A DNA stretch of 64,000 nt, taken from contig NZ_JACHMX010000001.1 of the NCBI RefSeq assembly GCF_014205155.1, forward strand, positions 2,170,001 to 2,234,000. The letters are read 5' to 3'. Both the position numbers and the translations under genes were made by a program. Of the stretch, positions 26,496 to 36,398 are shown in pieces (position 1 is the first letter of the stretch; every line of letters starts with the position of its first letter). A model generated the notes under the pieces. That model did no database searches and had not been told where the DNA came from. It saw only the letters and a program-made list of their open reading frames with translations. Source of the DNA: Amycolatopsis umgeniensis. Its GTDB lineage: Bacteria; Actinomycetota; Actinomycetes; Mycobacteriales; Pseudonocardiaceae.

Positions 26496-29400
26496 TCAGC
26501 GCCCCTTCCTGGCACGGATCGCCGATGCCAGTTCAGCGACCCCGCCTTCCTTGAGGACGCTGTAGTGATCGCCTTGGAGTGTGACCACTTCCGGCGGTGT
26601 GGCCGAATACCCGGAACTGTTCTCGACGAACGAGTAGTCGTCACCGGCGGCCTTGAAGAGGGTCACCGGAGCCATGATCCGCCGCCGCGCGAGTTCACGG
26701 AAGCTGTAGTCGAACTCGTAGGTCTCCTCGACGATGCGGACGATCCGCCGGATCAGCTGCTCACCGAGCGCGGGCAGCAGGTTTGCCACGAAGGTCACGA
26801 ATCCGTCTTCGTCGCGGACGGTTTCCCGGCAGGCCAGCGGTTCCGGCCCGGAGATCGACCCGATGAAAACCGACAGCAGGATCGTCAGGTACGCCGGATT
26901 CGTGTAAACGGCCACCCGTTCCCCGCCGCCGACTTCGGGGTTGCCCGGGCAGATCAGCAGCAGTTCGTCCACTCGCTGTCCCTGTTGCTCCAGCTGCCAC
27001 GCCGTTTCGAAGGCAACCCGCGCGCCGAACGAGTAGCCCCACAGCGTGTACGGACCCTCCGGCTGGACCTGCCGGATCTCGGCGACGTCGGCCTTCGCCA
27101 TCTCCTCGACGGTGGAGTACGGCGTTTCCGACGCGTTGATGCCGTGGGCCTGCACACCGTAGAAAGACCGCCCCAGGCCGCTTTCCGAAGCCAGCGTCCG
27201 CAGGTTCATCGGATACCCGCCGAGTCCCGGCCAGCAGAACACCGGGCTGCCACCACCGGTCGCCAAGGGGACCAGCCGCGATGACGGCCGGATGGAGTCC
27301 TCGCCGATGCGGGCGGCCAGATCGGCCAGCTTCGGGCATTCGAAGACGACCTGCAGCGGCAACCGGGTCCCGAACTCGCGATTGATCCGGTTCACCAAGG
27401 AAACCGCGGTCAGCGAGTTGCCGCCGGCGGCGAAGAAGTCGTCCCGTGCCGAGACGTCGTCGTACTTCAGCGCCTTGCCCCACACCTCGGCCAGCCACCG
27501 TTCGTGACTCGTCGAGGGCGCGACGTACGGCGTGTCGCCGCTCGCGGAGCGGACGGCGTCGGTCTCCGCGAGCGCCCGGCCGTCGACCTTTCCGTTGGCG
27601 GTCAACGGCAACTCGTCCAGCACCAGCACCCGGTTGGGGATCATGTAATCGGGCAGGGTGTTCGCGAGCTCGTCCCGGATGATCTCCGCGGGCCCCTTCA
27701 TGTGCACGGCGTCTTCGCGCATTCCCTCGCTGCTCGCCTGCTCCGGGCTCACCTTTCCGCCGACGAAGAAGTACGACGGACCGGGGGCGATCCCCTGCCC
27801 GATGAGGATGTCGTCGATCCGCCGGGCGGCGGGCAACGGATTGCCGCTCTTCGAGCTGTAGCCCGAGGACATGAAACCGAACGCCGAACCGTTGCGCTGC
27901 AGGTGATGCAGCTTCGTGCCGAGACCGATGTACTCGAGCCACTCATCGGCGGTGCGGCTGACCGCGGTGATGCCGAAGCCCGCGCGGTCGTACACCTGCT
28001 GGTTGATCGCGATCACGTGTTTGGCCTCGATCAGGTTGCCGGAAAGCCGCTCGAAGTCCCCGTCCCGCCAGCGGTAAGTGCCGGCGGGCAGGCCCTCGAC
28101 CCGGTCCGGATGGGCTTGCACGAACAGCTCCGTGTCGTCACGCCGAGGCTCACCGTCGTTGGCGTGCAAGGAGAACGTGCCGAGGTAGTGGTCCTCGGCG
28201 GCGGCACCTAGACGGACGGCCACCGCCGGCTCGAACGCCGAGGGGCTGATCGTGAGGCCGTACCCGGGCAGGATCTCCTCGAACACCCCGACCATGTGGC
28301 CCGCTTCGAACTCGAGGACCTCGCGGATGTTGTTCTTGTAGACCGGTTCGATGGCCCCGGTGCGCCCGATGAAGTGCACCGAGTGCCCGGTTCCCGTGCT
28401 CGCGGCGATCCGGATCAGCGTGTGGTCGATCGGGTGGTAGTAGTACATCCCGGCATCGAGCCCGTCGAGACCGCTTGTCTCCAGGTACAACTGCGTCGCG
28501 TACAACGCGCCCGGCGAGGCGTAGGAGTACTTCGGCAACAGCCGTTCGTCGCTTCGGAATCGGCCGAACCACCGCAGCAGCTCACCCAGTTCGGCGAACG
28601 CGAGCTCGCCGGGTTCCCGGGAATACGTGCTGACCGGGCCCGGCGTCAGGAGCGCGGCGAGGTCGTCGCGGCTGACGGCGCCGCCCTCGTAGTAGCGATA
28701 GGTCTTGCGGGCGAACACCTCCCGCCGCTGATGGGCGGTCTCCTGCTTGCCCTCCAACGTGACGACAGGGCGATCGGCGAGATCGGCGGCGGCGCGCACA
28801 CCCGGATCGGACAGCTGCGCCTTGACCTGCAGCTTGCTGGCCTTGGACTGGTGGTGCCCGCCGTGGTTGCCCTGGTCCATCAGCGCGGCTTCGCGTGGAT
28901 TCAGCTCCACACAGGCGACGAGCGCCTTCGAGCCGGTGCGCGCGTCGTCGGTCACCACCGCGGCGGCCCGGCGCACCCACGTGTGTTCCTCGATCGCCAC
29001 CGTGATCTCGTCCAGCTCGACGCGGTAGCCGCGCAGCTTGACCTGGTTGTCGGCGCGGCCGACGAACTGGATGGTGCCGTCCGGGTTCCAGTAGGCCAGA
29101 TCTCCGGTGCGGTACAGCCGCTCGGTCGGCACGAACGGATTCGGCACGAACCGCTCGCGCGTCTGCTCCGGCCGGTTCAGGTAGCCGCGGGCCAGCTGGA
29201 CACCGCCGATGTACAGCTCGCCCGTCTCCCCGATGTCGACCGGGGCGAGGTCGGCGTCGAGCACGTAGCACTGCGTGTTGTCGACAGGCACACCGATCGA
29301 GATCATCCCGGCGCTCTCGTCGATGGTGTCCGGGTCGACGAGATGGGCTGTCGCGTTGATCGTGCACTCGGTCGGCCCGTAGAGGTTCACCAGCCTCGCC

Positions 29401-30293
29401 CAGGGCACCTCGCGGGCGATTTCCTTGGCCAGCTGACGCGAAAGCGCCTCACCGCCGGAGAACAGCTTCCGCAGCGTGGTGCAGGTCGCGAAGCGTTCCG
29501 TGTCGAGCAACGCCTGCAGCAGCGTCGGAACACACTGCAGAGTGGTGACGTCGTGCTCGACCACCGTGTCGATCAGGGCTTCGGGATCCCGGAAACCGCC
29601 GGGAGCGCTCATCACCACGCGGGCACCCGCGGCGGGCGCCAGGATCTCCCACTGCGCGGCGTCGAAGCTCATCGGCGTCTTCTGCAGCACCGTGACCCCC
29701 GTGTCCAGGTGACCGCAGGCCTGCAGCCAGCGTATCTGGGAAACGACACTGTGGTGCTCGATCATCACGCCCTTCGGCTTTCCGGTGCTGCCGGAGGTGT
29801 AGATGACGTAGGCGAGCGAGTCCGGCCGGGGCCCACGCGGGGCCTCGCCGGTCTCTCCGCGGACGTCGGCCAGGGAAACGATCGTCGTCCCGGCGGGGAC
29901 CAGCCCGGCGAGCCGCGCGGCGAGATGCGGCTGCGTGACGACGACGCCGGTGCCGCTGTCTTCGAGCATGTACCGCAGCCGGTCTTCCGGGTACTCCGGG
30001 GACAACGGCAGATAAGCGGCGCCGGCCGAGAGAATGCCCCACACACCGATCATCAGGTCCGCGGAAGGCTCGACGTAAAGGCCGACGGGGTCATTCGCGC
30101 CGATCCCCAGGCTCGCGAGGTGCCCGGCGAGTTCCCCGCTCGCTTCTTCGAGTCCGCGAAAAGTCACTTCCCGGTCACCGTCGACGACGGCGATCTCCTC
30201 CGGCTGCCTCCTGGACCAGTCTCCGAGCAGATCCGGGAGGCAAATACCGGATCGGACGCGATGAAGCGGTGTGACGTTGTCGGTCGACGTCAT
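26496..30293 (-). CDS. indC: Indigoidine synthetase-like NRPS (A-Ox-T-TE)
   Basis: 1265-aa single-module NRPS. Domain order: adenylation (1 to about 465 and 870-905) with A3 YTSGSTGKPKG (165-175) and A10 Lys902 in LPLTANGKVD; a nitroreductase-like FMN oxidase domain (about 470-870) inserted in the A domain between A8 and A10; a carrier domain with Ser960 in FFAAGGNSLTAV; a thioesterase with Ser1088 in GYSFG and His1243. This architecture and length (about 1,280) match IndC/BpsA, which cyclises and oxidises two L-glutamines to the blue pigment indigoidine. ATG 30293 has GGGGG 6 nt upstream; ATG 30299 is also possible. No condensation domain is present. Confidence 0.92.
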   Translation of the reverse strand: MTSTDNVTPLHRVRSGICLPDLLGDWSRRQPEEIAVVDGDREVTFRGLEEASGELAGHLASLGIGANDPVGLYVEPSADLMIGVWGILSAGAAYLPLSPEYPEDRLRYMLEDSGTGVVVTQPHLAARLAGLVPAGTTIVSLADVRGETGEAPRGPRPDSLAYVIYTSGSTGKPKGVMIEHHSVVSQIRWLQACGHLDTGVTVLQKTPMSFDAAQWEILAPAAGARVVMSAPGGFRDPEALIDTVVEHDVTTLQCVPTLLQALLDTERFATCTTLRKLFSGGEALSRQLAKEIAREVPWARLVNLYGPTECTINATAHLVDPDTIDESAGMISIGVPVDNTQCYVLDADLAPVDIGETGELYIGGVQLARGYLNRPEQTRERFVPNPFVPTERLYRTGDLAYWNPDGTIQFVGRADNQVKLRGYRVELDEITVAIEEHTWVRRAAAVVTDDARTGSKALVACVELNPREAALMDQGNHGGHHQSKASKLQVKAQLSDPGVRAAADLADRPVVTLEGKQETAHQRREVFARKTYRYYEGGAVSRDDLAALLTPGPVSTYSREPGELAFAELGELLRWFGRFRSDERLLPKYSYASPGALYATQLYLETSGLDGLDAGMYYYHPIDHTLIRIAASTGTGHSVHFIGRTGAIEPVYKNNIREVLEFEAGHMVGVFEEILPGYGLTISPSAFEPAVAVRLGAAAEDHYLGTFSLHANDGEPRRDDTELFVQAHPDRVEGLPAGTYRWRDGDFERLSGNLIEAKHVIAINQQVYDRAGFGITAVSRTADEWLEYIGLGTKLHHLQRNGSAFGFMSSGYSSKSGNPLPAARRIDDILIGQGIAPGPSYFFVGGKVSPEQASSEGMREDAVHMKGPAEIIRDELANTLPDYMIPNRVLVLDELPLTANGKVDGRALAETDAVRSASGDTPYVAPSTSHERWLAEVWGKALKYDDVSARDDFFAAGGNSLTAVSLVNRINREFGTRLPLQVVFECPKLADLAARIGEDSIRPSSRLVPLATGGGSPVFCWPGLGGYPMNLRTLASESGLGRSFYGVQAHGINASETPYSTVEEMAKADVAEIRQVQPEGPYTLWGYSFGARVAFETAWQLEQQGQRVDELLLICPGNPEVGGGERVAVYTNPAYLTILLSVFIGSISGPEPLACRETVRDEDGFVTFVANLLPALGEQLIRRIVRIVEETYEFDYSFRELARRRIMAPVTLFKAAGDDYSFVENSSGYSATPPEVVTLQGDHYSVLKEGGVAELASAIRARKGR

Positions 30294-30391
30294 GGTCATC
30301 CCCCAGTGCGAATTCCGTGTTCTTTGTTCCACCGGTCAAAGGAGTGGTCCGGTCGTCGCGAGATACGGTCCGGGGGACAACCGCCCCAAAG

Positions 30392-30406
30392 AACGGGAAT
30401 CCCGTT
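30392..30406. promoter_or_regulatory. 15-bp palindrome in the NRPS/hydrolase divergent promoter region
   Basis: AACGGGA and TCCCGTT flank a single A, followed by a 6-bp TTCTCG/CGAGAA repeat (30406-30428). The 219-bp region 30294-30512 must hold the leftward NRPS promoter and the rightward hydrolase promoter, so this is a candidate operator. Confidence 0.5.
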
Positions 30407-30512
30407 TCTCGCATGCCGATAACGAGAACCGTGCACGCCCCGCCGATCATTCTTTTCCACCCTTTGGGGCGACGGTTCCCGCCGGCCCCCGGTATCCGCC
30501 ACACTCGGCAGC

Positions 30513-31379
30513 ATGATTCCCACTTTCGTCTTCGTGCACGGTTCGGGAAGTTCCGCACACGCTTGGACGGTCACCCAGCGAGAGATGGCGTCACGCGGGC
30601 ATCGGACACTCGCACTCGATCTCCCGGGCCGGGGCGCGGGTTTCACCCAGGCCTATTACGAACAGGACCTCGAGACCTTCGCGGCCGAACCGTCGGCGGT
30701 GAGCGGCCTGACCGCCGACGACTTCACCGGGCAGGTCGTCGACGCGGTCCAGCTGGCCCGCCATCACGGTCCGGTCGTCCTGGTCGCGCACAGTTTCGGC
30801 GGGCTCCCGGTCACCGCCGCCGCCAACGCGATCCCGGAATTGATCGACCACGTCGTCTACATCGCCGCACAGTGCCCGGTCGAGCGCGCCCCCGGCGAAT
30901 ACCCGGCGCTGCCCGAATGGTCGTCCTCCGCTTTGTTCACCGCGACGGCGCCGCTCATGGTCGGCGATCCGACGCGCCAGGGCTTCATCCGGGTCAACTG
31001 GCGCGGCGCCGACCGCGTGCGGCGCGCCGCGCTGCGGGACGCCATCTCCGGCGAACTCACCGAGGAGGAGTTCCTCCAGGTCGTCGTCACGAGCCAGCCG
31101 GACGAGGTGTTCTGGCTGGCCGACCCCTCGTGGGACCACCGCGCCGACAAGGACTCCTGGGGCAGGATCCCGCGCACGTTCGTGCGGCTGCTCGAGGATC
31201 GTTCGATGCCGTTGACCGCCCAGGACCTCTACATCGCCGAGGGCGACGCGCTCACCCCGGACAACCCCTACGACGTCCGCGACCTCGAGAGCAGTCACGC
31301 CGGCTTCTTCCGCAAGCCCGCGGGGCTGGCCGAGATCCTCGACGACCTCAGCGTCCGAGCAAGCGCCGGATCTCGGTGA
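30513..31379 (+). CDS. Alpha/beta hydrolase
   Basis: 288-aa alpha/beta-hydrolase: oxyanion-hole segment VHGSGSSAHAW (8-18), nucleophile elbow VAHSFGGLP (about 90-98, Ser in the middle) and a C-terminal His in DLESSHAGFF. It resembles small esterases such as the salicylate-esterase-like proteins. No ribosome-binding site is evident before the ATG, so it may be leaderless. It is divergent from the NRPS and overlaps the convergent monooxygenase by 32 bp. Whether it belongs to the NRPS pathway is unproven. Confidence 0.85.
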   Translation: MIPTFVFVHGSGSSAHAWTVTQREMASRGHRTLALDLPGRGAGFTQAYYEQDLETFAAEPSAVSGLTADDFTGQVVDAVQLARHHGPVVLVAHSFGGLPVTAAANAIPELIDHVVYIAAQCPVERAPGEYPALPEWSSSALFTATAPLMVGDPTRQGFIRVNWRGADRVRRAALRDAISGELTEEEFLQVVVTSQPDEVFWLADPSWDHRADKDSWGRIPRTFVRLLEDRSMPLTAQDLYIAEGDALTPDNPYDVRDLESSHAGFFRKPAGLAEILDDLSVRASAGSR

Positions 31380-32406
31380 CGGCGGAGCGGCCCGCCCTGT
31401 TCGCGCCGACGGTGCTGGCGGACGGGCCGTAACCGACCAGGTGCAGACGCGGTTCGGCGACGACCCGGGTGCCGTCCATCCGGATACCGCCACCGGATCC
31501 GCGCAGGCGCAGCGGCGCGAGATGGTCGATGGCGGCGCGGAAACCGGTGGCCCACAGGATGATGTCGGCGGGCTCGAAGGTCCCGTCCGCCCACCTCACG
31601 CCGTCCGGGGTGATCCGCTCGAACATCGGGTGACGGTCGAGGATCCCCGCGTCCAGCCCCGCCGGCACCTCGGGCGTCACGGCCAGATCCGTCACGCTGA
31701 CGACGCTTTTCGGCGGCAGGCCCTCCCGGACCCGCCTGTCGACCTTCGCGACGGCCTCACGGCCCCAGTCCTCGCTGAACGGCTCATCACGCCAGACCGG
31801 CGGGCGCCGGGTCACCCAGCGCGTCGAGTGCGCGAAAGGCGCGATCTCCAGCAGCAACTGGACGGCCGACGCGCCACCGCCGACCACGACGACCCGTTTG
31901 CCGCGGAACTCGCCGGCACCGGTGTAGTCGGCGGTGTGCACCTGGCGGCCGCGGAAGGTCTCCTGCCCCGGGTAGTACGGCCAGAACGGCCTGTCCCAGG
32001 TGCCTGTCGCGCTGATCACCGCGCGGGCGGCCCAGGTCTCCGCCGCGCTCGCGACGACCAGCCGGTCTTCCTCGGCGCTGACCGACAGGACGTCGACGGG
32101 CCGGTGGACCGGGAGGTCGTAGGTGCGCTCGAAGCGGCCGAAGTACTCGGAAACCACGTCGGCGGCGGGCAGTTTCGGATCCGGGGTGCCGAAGCCCATC
32201 CCGGGGAGGTCGTAGATGCCGTGGACCTTCTCCACGATCAGCGAAGGCCAGCGGTACTGCCACGCGCCGCCGGGCCGCTTGCCGTGGTCGAGCACGACGA
32301 AACCCGCCTCGTTGGCGAATCCCGCGCGGCGCAGGTGATACGCCGCCGACAGACCGGCTTGGCCCGCCCCGATCACCGCCACGTCGACTTCGTGATCCGC
32401 CTTCAT
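31348..32406 (-). CDS. FAD-dependent monooxygenase/oxidoreductase (FMO-like)
   Basis: 352-aa flavoprotein with an N-terminal FAD motif VAVIGAGQAGLSAAYHLRRAG (starting near residue 9) and a second NADPH-binding motif VVVVGGGASAVQLLLEIA (about 171-188). The ATGFR-like segment LWATGFRAAIDHL near the C terminus is typical of flavin-containing and N-hydroxylating monooxygenases. It is leftward, 42 bp ahead of coxG. Its C-terminal end overlaps the hydrolase gene tail-to-tail. Confidence 0.87.
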   Translation of the reverse strand: MKADHEVDVAVIGAGQAGLSAAYHLRRAGFANEAGFVVLDHGKRPGGAWQYRWPSLIVEKVHGIYDLPGMGFGTPDPKLPAADVVSEYFGRFERTYDLPVHRPVDVLSVSAEEDRLVVASAAETWAARAVISATGTWDRPFWPYYPGQETFRGRQVHTADYTGAGEFRGKRVVVVGGGASAVQLLLEIAPFAHSTRWVTRRPPVWRDEPFSEDWGREAVAKVDRRVREGLPPKSVVSVTDLAVTPEVPAGLDAGILDRHPMFERITPDGVRWADGTFEPADIILWATGFRAAIDHLAPLRLRGSGGGIRMDGTRVVAEPRLHLVGYGPSASTVGANRAGRSAVTEIRRLLGR

Positions 32407-32448
32407 ACCGGGTTCAACGGCTGGCGGACGCAGCTATTTCCTTCTCTG

Positions 32449-33087
32449 TCACGGTGTCCGCCGCGTCACAGCCCGCACGATCGCGACGATCAGGAGGACC
32501 CCGGCGAGGATCACCAGCACCGGTGCCACCCGTTTGACCACGGACTCGCCCGCGTACTCCATCAGGTCGATGGGTTCGCCCTCCTCCACCGGTTTCACCG
32601 CTTTCAACGGCGGGCGCTGCGGGGTTTCGGGCTTCTCGGGTTCGGCCGTACCGAGCTTGCCGGACAGGCAGTCCGCGAACGAGTCGAGGATCTTGCCGCC
32701 GACTTCGGAGATCATCCCGCGTCCGAACTGCGCCGGTTTGCCGGTGACCGCCAGTTCCGTGGCGACGGCGCCGTGGGTGACGCCGTCCTTCTCGGTCAGG
32801 GTGAGCGTCACCGTCGCCGAGGCCGTGCCCGCCCCTCGGGCGTCCTTGCCGGACGCCTTGATCACCACTTTCCTCGCGTCGAGGTCTTTCTCGACGAAAT
32901 GGCCGCCACCCTTGTAGAGCAGGGAGATCGGCCCGAGCTTGACCTTCACCGTGCCTTTGAAGGCGTCCCCGTCGACTTCGGTGACGGTGGCGCCCGGCAT
33001 GCACGGCGCCACCCGTTCCGGGTCGACGACGGCCTTCCAGACCTCGTCGACCGGGGCGGGAACGGTGAATGCGTGGTCGAGCCGCAC
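32449..33087 (-). CDS. coxG: CoxG-like SRPBCC protein with C-terminal membrane anchor
   Basis: 212-aa protein. Residues 1 to about 145 are the START-like CoxG domain (FTVPAPVDEVWKAVVDPERV, then CMPGATVTEVDGDAFKG), followed by a Pro/Glu-rich linker and one C-terminal transmembrane helix (about 188-205) with RRTP tail. CoxG proteins recruit form I/II molybdo-hydroxylases to the membrane or quinone pool. A GGAGG site lies 7 nt before the GTG at 33087. It is the last gene of coxS-L-M-G. Confidence 0.9.
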   Translation of the reverse strand: MRLDHAFTVPAPVDEVWKAVVDPERVAPCMPGATVTEVDGDAFKGTVKVKLGPISLLYKGGGHFVEKDLDARKVVIKASGKDARGAGTASATVTLTLTEKDGVTHGAVATELAVTGKPAQFGRGMISEVGGKILDSFADCLSGKLGTAEPEKPETPQRPPLKAVKPVEEGEPIDLMEYAGESVVKRVAPVLVILAGVLLIVAIVRAVTRRTP

Positions 33088-33105
33088 GGGCCGACCTCCC
33101 TTCTC

Positions 33106-33960
33106 TCAGGAGCCTGCCGCGGCGAGGACCGCCCGGCCGGTCAGCACCCTGGCGAGATGCCGCCGGTATTCGACGTCGGAGTTGCCGTCCGCCGTCGGGT
33201 CGGTGCCTTCGGCCGCGTGTTCGGCCGCGCCGCGGATCGCCTCGGCGGTGGCCGCGCAGCCGACCAGCGCCGCCTCGACCCCGGCCGCCCGCACCGGCGT
33301 CGAGCCCATGTTGGTGAGCGCGACACGTGCCTCCTCGATGGTGCCCGCCTCGGTGCGGACGCAGGCCGCGACCGCGACCATCGACCACGCCTGCGCGACC
33401 CGGTTGAACTTCTCGTAGTGGGCGTGCCAGCCGGTGTGCTTCGGCACGCGGACCTCGACCAGGATCTCGTCCGCGGCGAGCGCGGTGGTGAACATGTCCT
33501 GGAAGAAGTCCGCCGCGGCGACCGTCCGCCGCCCGTCCGGCCCGGCGACGACGAGCTCGCAGCCGAGTGCGAGGACGGGCGCCAGCAGGTCACCGGCGGG
33601 ATCGGCGTGCGCGATGGCGCCGCCGAACGTGCCGCGATGGCGGATCTGCGGATCGGCCACCGTGTCGGTGGCGGCCTTGAGCAGTTCGGCGTGTTCGGCG
33701 ACCAGCGCGTCCCGCTGGACGTCGTAGTGCGTCGTCATCGAACCGATGACCAGCGCGTCGCCCTCCTCGCGGACGCCACGCAGCTCGCCGACCTTCCCGA
33801 GGTCGATCAGCGTGGTCGGCGTGGCGAGCCGCATCCGCAGCACCGGAAGCAGGCTTTGCCCGCCTGCCAGCACTTTGGCGTCCTCGCCCGCTTCGGCGAG
33901 CGCGCTCACCGCTTCGTCCACTGTGGACGGGGCGACGTAGTCGAACGGAGCCGGGATCAC
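33106..33960 (-). CDS. coxM: Molybdo-hydroxylase FAD-binding subunit (CoxM-like)
   Basis: 284-aa FAD subunit of the xanthine dehydrogenase/CO dehydrogenase family. The FAD segments AGGQSLLP (32-39) and IRHRGTFGGAIAHADPAGD (about 100-118) are intact, and the C-terminal CO_deh_flav_C domain follows. The GTG at 33960 overlaps the coxL stop (GTGA), which decides the start; the longer open frame upstream lies inside coxL. Confidence 0.93.
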   Translation of the reverse strand: MIPAPFDYVAPSTVDEAVSALAEAGEDAKVLAGGQSLLPVLRMRLATPTTLIDLGKVGELRGVREEGDALVIGSMTTHYDVQRDALVAEHAELLKAATDTVADPQIRHRGTFGGAIAHADPAGDLLAPVLALGCELVVAGPDGRRTVAAADFFQDMFTTALAADEILVEVRVPKHTGWHAHYEKFNRVAQAWSMVAVAACVRTEAGTIEEARVALTNMGSTPVRAAGVEAALVGCAATAEAIRGAAEHAAEGTDPTADGNSDVEYRRHLARVLTGRAVLAAAGS

Positions 33961-36398
33961 TGGGCACCTCCGGTTGCGTCGATCGAACCGAGACCGCCTC
34001 CGGCTTCGGAGCCCAGCCCGCCCTCGGCGGCCGTCTGGTGCTGGATGGCGTGCCAGACCCGCATCGGGGTCAACGGCATTTCGATGTCGTCCACCCCGAA
34101 GTGCCGGACGGCGTCGATCACGGCGTTGACCACCGCCGGTGTCGAGGCGATCGTGCCCGCCTCGCCGACTCCCTTGGCGCCCAACGGGTTCGTCGTCGAC
34201 GGTGTTTCGGTGCGGTCGGTGGTGAAACTGGGCAGATCCGCCGCCGACGGGAGCAGGTAGTCGGCGAAGGTCCCGGTGGTCAGCGTCCCTCCTTCGTCGT
34301 GGACGGCCTCCTCGAACAGCGCCTGCGCGATGCCCTGCGCGAGTCCGCCGTGCACCTGGCCTTCGACGATCAGCGGATTGACGGCCACGCCGACGTCGTC
34401 GACGCAGACGTAGGAGCGCAACCGCACGCGTCCGGTCTCGGTGTCGACCTCGGCCGCGCACAGATGCGTGCCGTGCGGAAAGGAGAAGTTCTCCGGATCG
34501 AACGTGTCCGCCGAATCCAGCGAGGGTTCGACGCCGTCCGGCAGATTGTGCGCCGAGAACACGGCCCACGCGATGTCCTGGATGGACGTCGCGGAATCCG
34601 TGCCCTTGACGGAGAACTTGCCCGCCTCGAATTCGAGGTCGTCCTCGGCGCATTCCATCAGATGCGCCGCGATCGGTTTGGCCTTGGCGAGCACCTTGTC
34701 CGCCGCCTTGACCACCGCGATCCCGCCGACCACCAGCGACCGCGAGCCGTAGGTGTCCATCCCCTTGTGCGAGGACTGGGTGTCGCCGTGGATGACCTCG
34801 ATGTCCTCGAACGGGACGCCGAGTTTGTCGGCGACGATCTGGCTCCAGGCCGTCTCATGGCCCTGGCCGTGCGCGGAGGCGCCGGTGATCACCTCGATCT
34901 TGCCGGTGGGCAGCACCCGGATCTCCGCGTGCTCCCAGCCGCCCGCCGCGTAGTCGAGCGAGCCGAGCACCCGCGACGGCGCGAGGCCGCACATCTCGGT
35001 GAACGTCGAGATGCCGATGCCGAGCTGGACGGAGTCGCCGGATTCCCGCCGCTCCTTCTGTTCCCGGCGGAGACCGTCGTAATCGAAGAGTTCCTTGGCC
35101 TTCGCGGTGGCGGCCTCGTAGTTGCCCGAGTCGTAGGTCAGCCCGGCCACCGTGGTGAACGGGAACTCCTCGTGCTTGATCCAGTTCTTCTCGCGGAGCT
35201 CCATCGGGTCCATGCCCAGTTCGACGGCGAGTTCGTCCATGATCCGCTCGATCCCGAACGTGGCCTCCGGCCGCCCGGCGCCGCGATACGCGTCGGTGAG
35301 CGTGGTGTTGGTGAACACGTTGGTGCAGGCGAAGTGGTACGCCGGGAACTTGTAGATGGCGTTGAACATGAAGGCGCCGAGGATCGGCACACCGGGGCCG
35401 ACGAGGCCGAGGTACGCGCCCATGTCGGCGAGCAGTTCGACCTTGAGGCCGGTCACCGTTCCGTCGCGGTTCGCGGTGATGGTGAGATCCTGGATCTGGT
35501 CGCGGCCGTGATGCGCGGCGACCATCGTCTCCGAACGGGACTCGGTCCATTTGACCGGTTTGCCGAGCCGTTGCGCGATCAGCGTCGACATCATCTCTTC
35601 GGGCAGCACGGCGATCTTGCCGCCGAACCCGCCGCCGACGTCCGGCGCGATCACCCGCACCTTGTGCTCGGGCAGGCCGAGCGTGGCCGCGGTCATCGTC
35701 TTGAGGATGTGCGGGACCTGGGTGGCCGACCACATGACCAGCTGACTGCCCGTCGGATCGACGACGCACGCCCGCGGCTCCATGAACGCCGGCACCAGGC
35801 GCTGCTGACGGAAGCGCCGCTTGAGCACGACCTCGGAGTTCGCGATCGCGTCCTCGACGTCGGATCCCGTTCCCGCGCCCGCGGAATCGAAGACCCACAC
35901 CGCGTTCTGGTTGGTGCCGAGCTCCTCGTGCACCAACGGCGCGCCCTCGGCGAGCGCGTTCTCGAGCCCGAGGACCACCGGCAGCTCGTCGTAGTCGACG
36001 TCGATCGCTTCGAGCGCGTCCTGCGCTTCGGCCGCCGTCCTGGCGACGACCACCGCGACCCCTTCACCGGCGAAGTTCACCGTGTCCGAAGCGAGGATGG
36101 GCCGCCTTGGGGACTTCATGTCCGGCGTGATCGGCCACGCGCACGGCATGCCGATGGCACTCTCGGGGTCGAGGTCCTTCCCGGTGTAGACCGCGACGAC
36201 GCCCGGTGCCGACTTGGCCTCGGTGACGTCGATCGAGACGATCTTGGCGTGCGCGAACGGGCTGCGGAGCACCGCGAGGTGCAGCATGCCGGGCAGGGTC
36301 AGGTTGTCGGTCCAGCGCGTCCTGCCGGTGATGAGGCGCTCGTCCTCCTTGCGGCGACGCGACTTGCCGACCTCCGGTTCGATCGTGGAGGTCATCAC
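33957..36398 (-). CDS. coxL: Form II molybdo-hydroxylase large subunit (CoxL-like)
   Basis: 813-aa molybdopterin-binding subunit. The active-site loop is AYRGAGR (370-376), the form II signature; the true CO dehydrogenase form I loop AYxCSFR is absent. GGGFGGK (255-261) and the C-terminal GVGEAG segment with the catalytic Glu are present. It should carry a molybdopterin dinucleotide cofactor; the substrate is unproven (CO activity of form II enzymes is doubtful). Start at GTG 36398 or ATG 36395, both overlapping the coxS stop. Confidence 0.93.
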   Translation of the reverse strand: MMTSTIEPEVGKSRRRKEDERLITGRTRWTDNLTLPGMLHLAVLRSPFAHAKIVSIDVTEAKSAPGVVAVYTGKDLDPESAIGMPCAWPITPDMKSPRRPILASDTVNFAGEGVAVVVARTAAEAQDALEAIDVDYDELPVVLGLENALAEGAPLVHEELGTNQNAVWVFDSAGAGTGSDVEDAIANSEVVLKRRFRQQRLVPAFMEPRACVVDPTGSQLVMWSATQVPHILKTMTAATLGLPEHKVRVIAPDVGGGFGGKIAVLPEEMMSTLIAQRLGKPVKWTESRSETMVAAHHGRDQIQDLTITANRDGTVTGLKVELLADMGAYLGLVGPGVPILGAFMFNAIYKFPAYHFACTNVFTNTTLTDAYRGAGRPEATFGIERIMDELAVELGMDPMELREKNWIKHEEFPFTTVAGLTYDSGNYEAATAKAKELFDYDGLRREQKERRESGDSVQLGIGISTFTEMCGLAPSRVLGSLDYAAGGWEHAEIRVLPTGKIEVITGASAHGQGHETAWSQIVADKLGVPFEDIEVIHGDTQSSHKGMDTYGSRSLVVGGIAVVKAADKVLAKAKPIAAHLMECAEDDLEFEAGKFSVKGTDSATSIQDIAWAVFSAHNLPDGVEPSLDSADTFDPENFSFPHGTHLCAAEVDTETGRVRLRSYVCVDDVGVAVNPLIVEGQVHGGLAQGIAQALFEEAVHDEGGTLTTGTFADYLLPSAADLPSFTTDRTETPSTTNPLGAKGVGEAGTIASTPAVVNAVIDAVRHFGVDDIEMPLTPMRVWHAIQHQTAAEGGLGSEAGGGLGSIDATGGAQ

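Noticed and set aside
28296..30422. 708-aa rightward open frame over the NRPS
   Set aside because: Antisense to A and Ox domains with intact motifs; no domain of its own.
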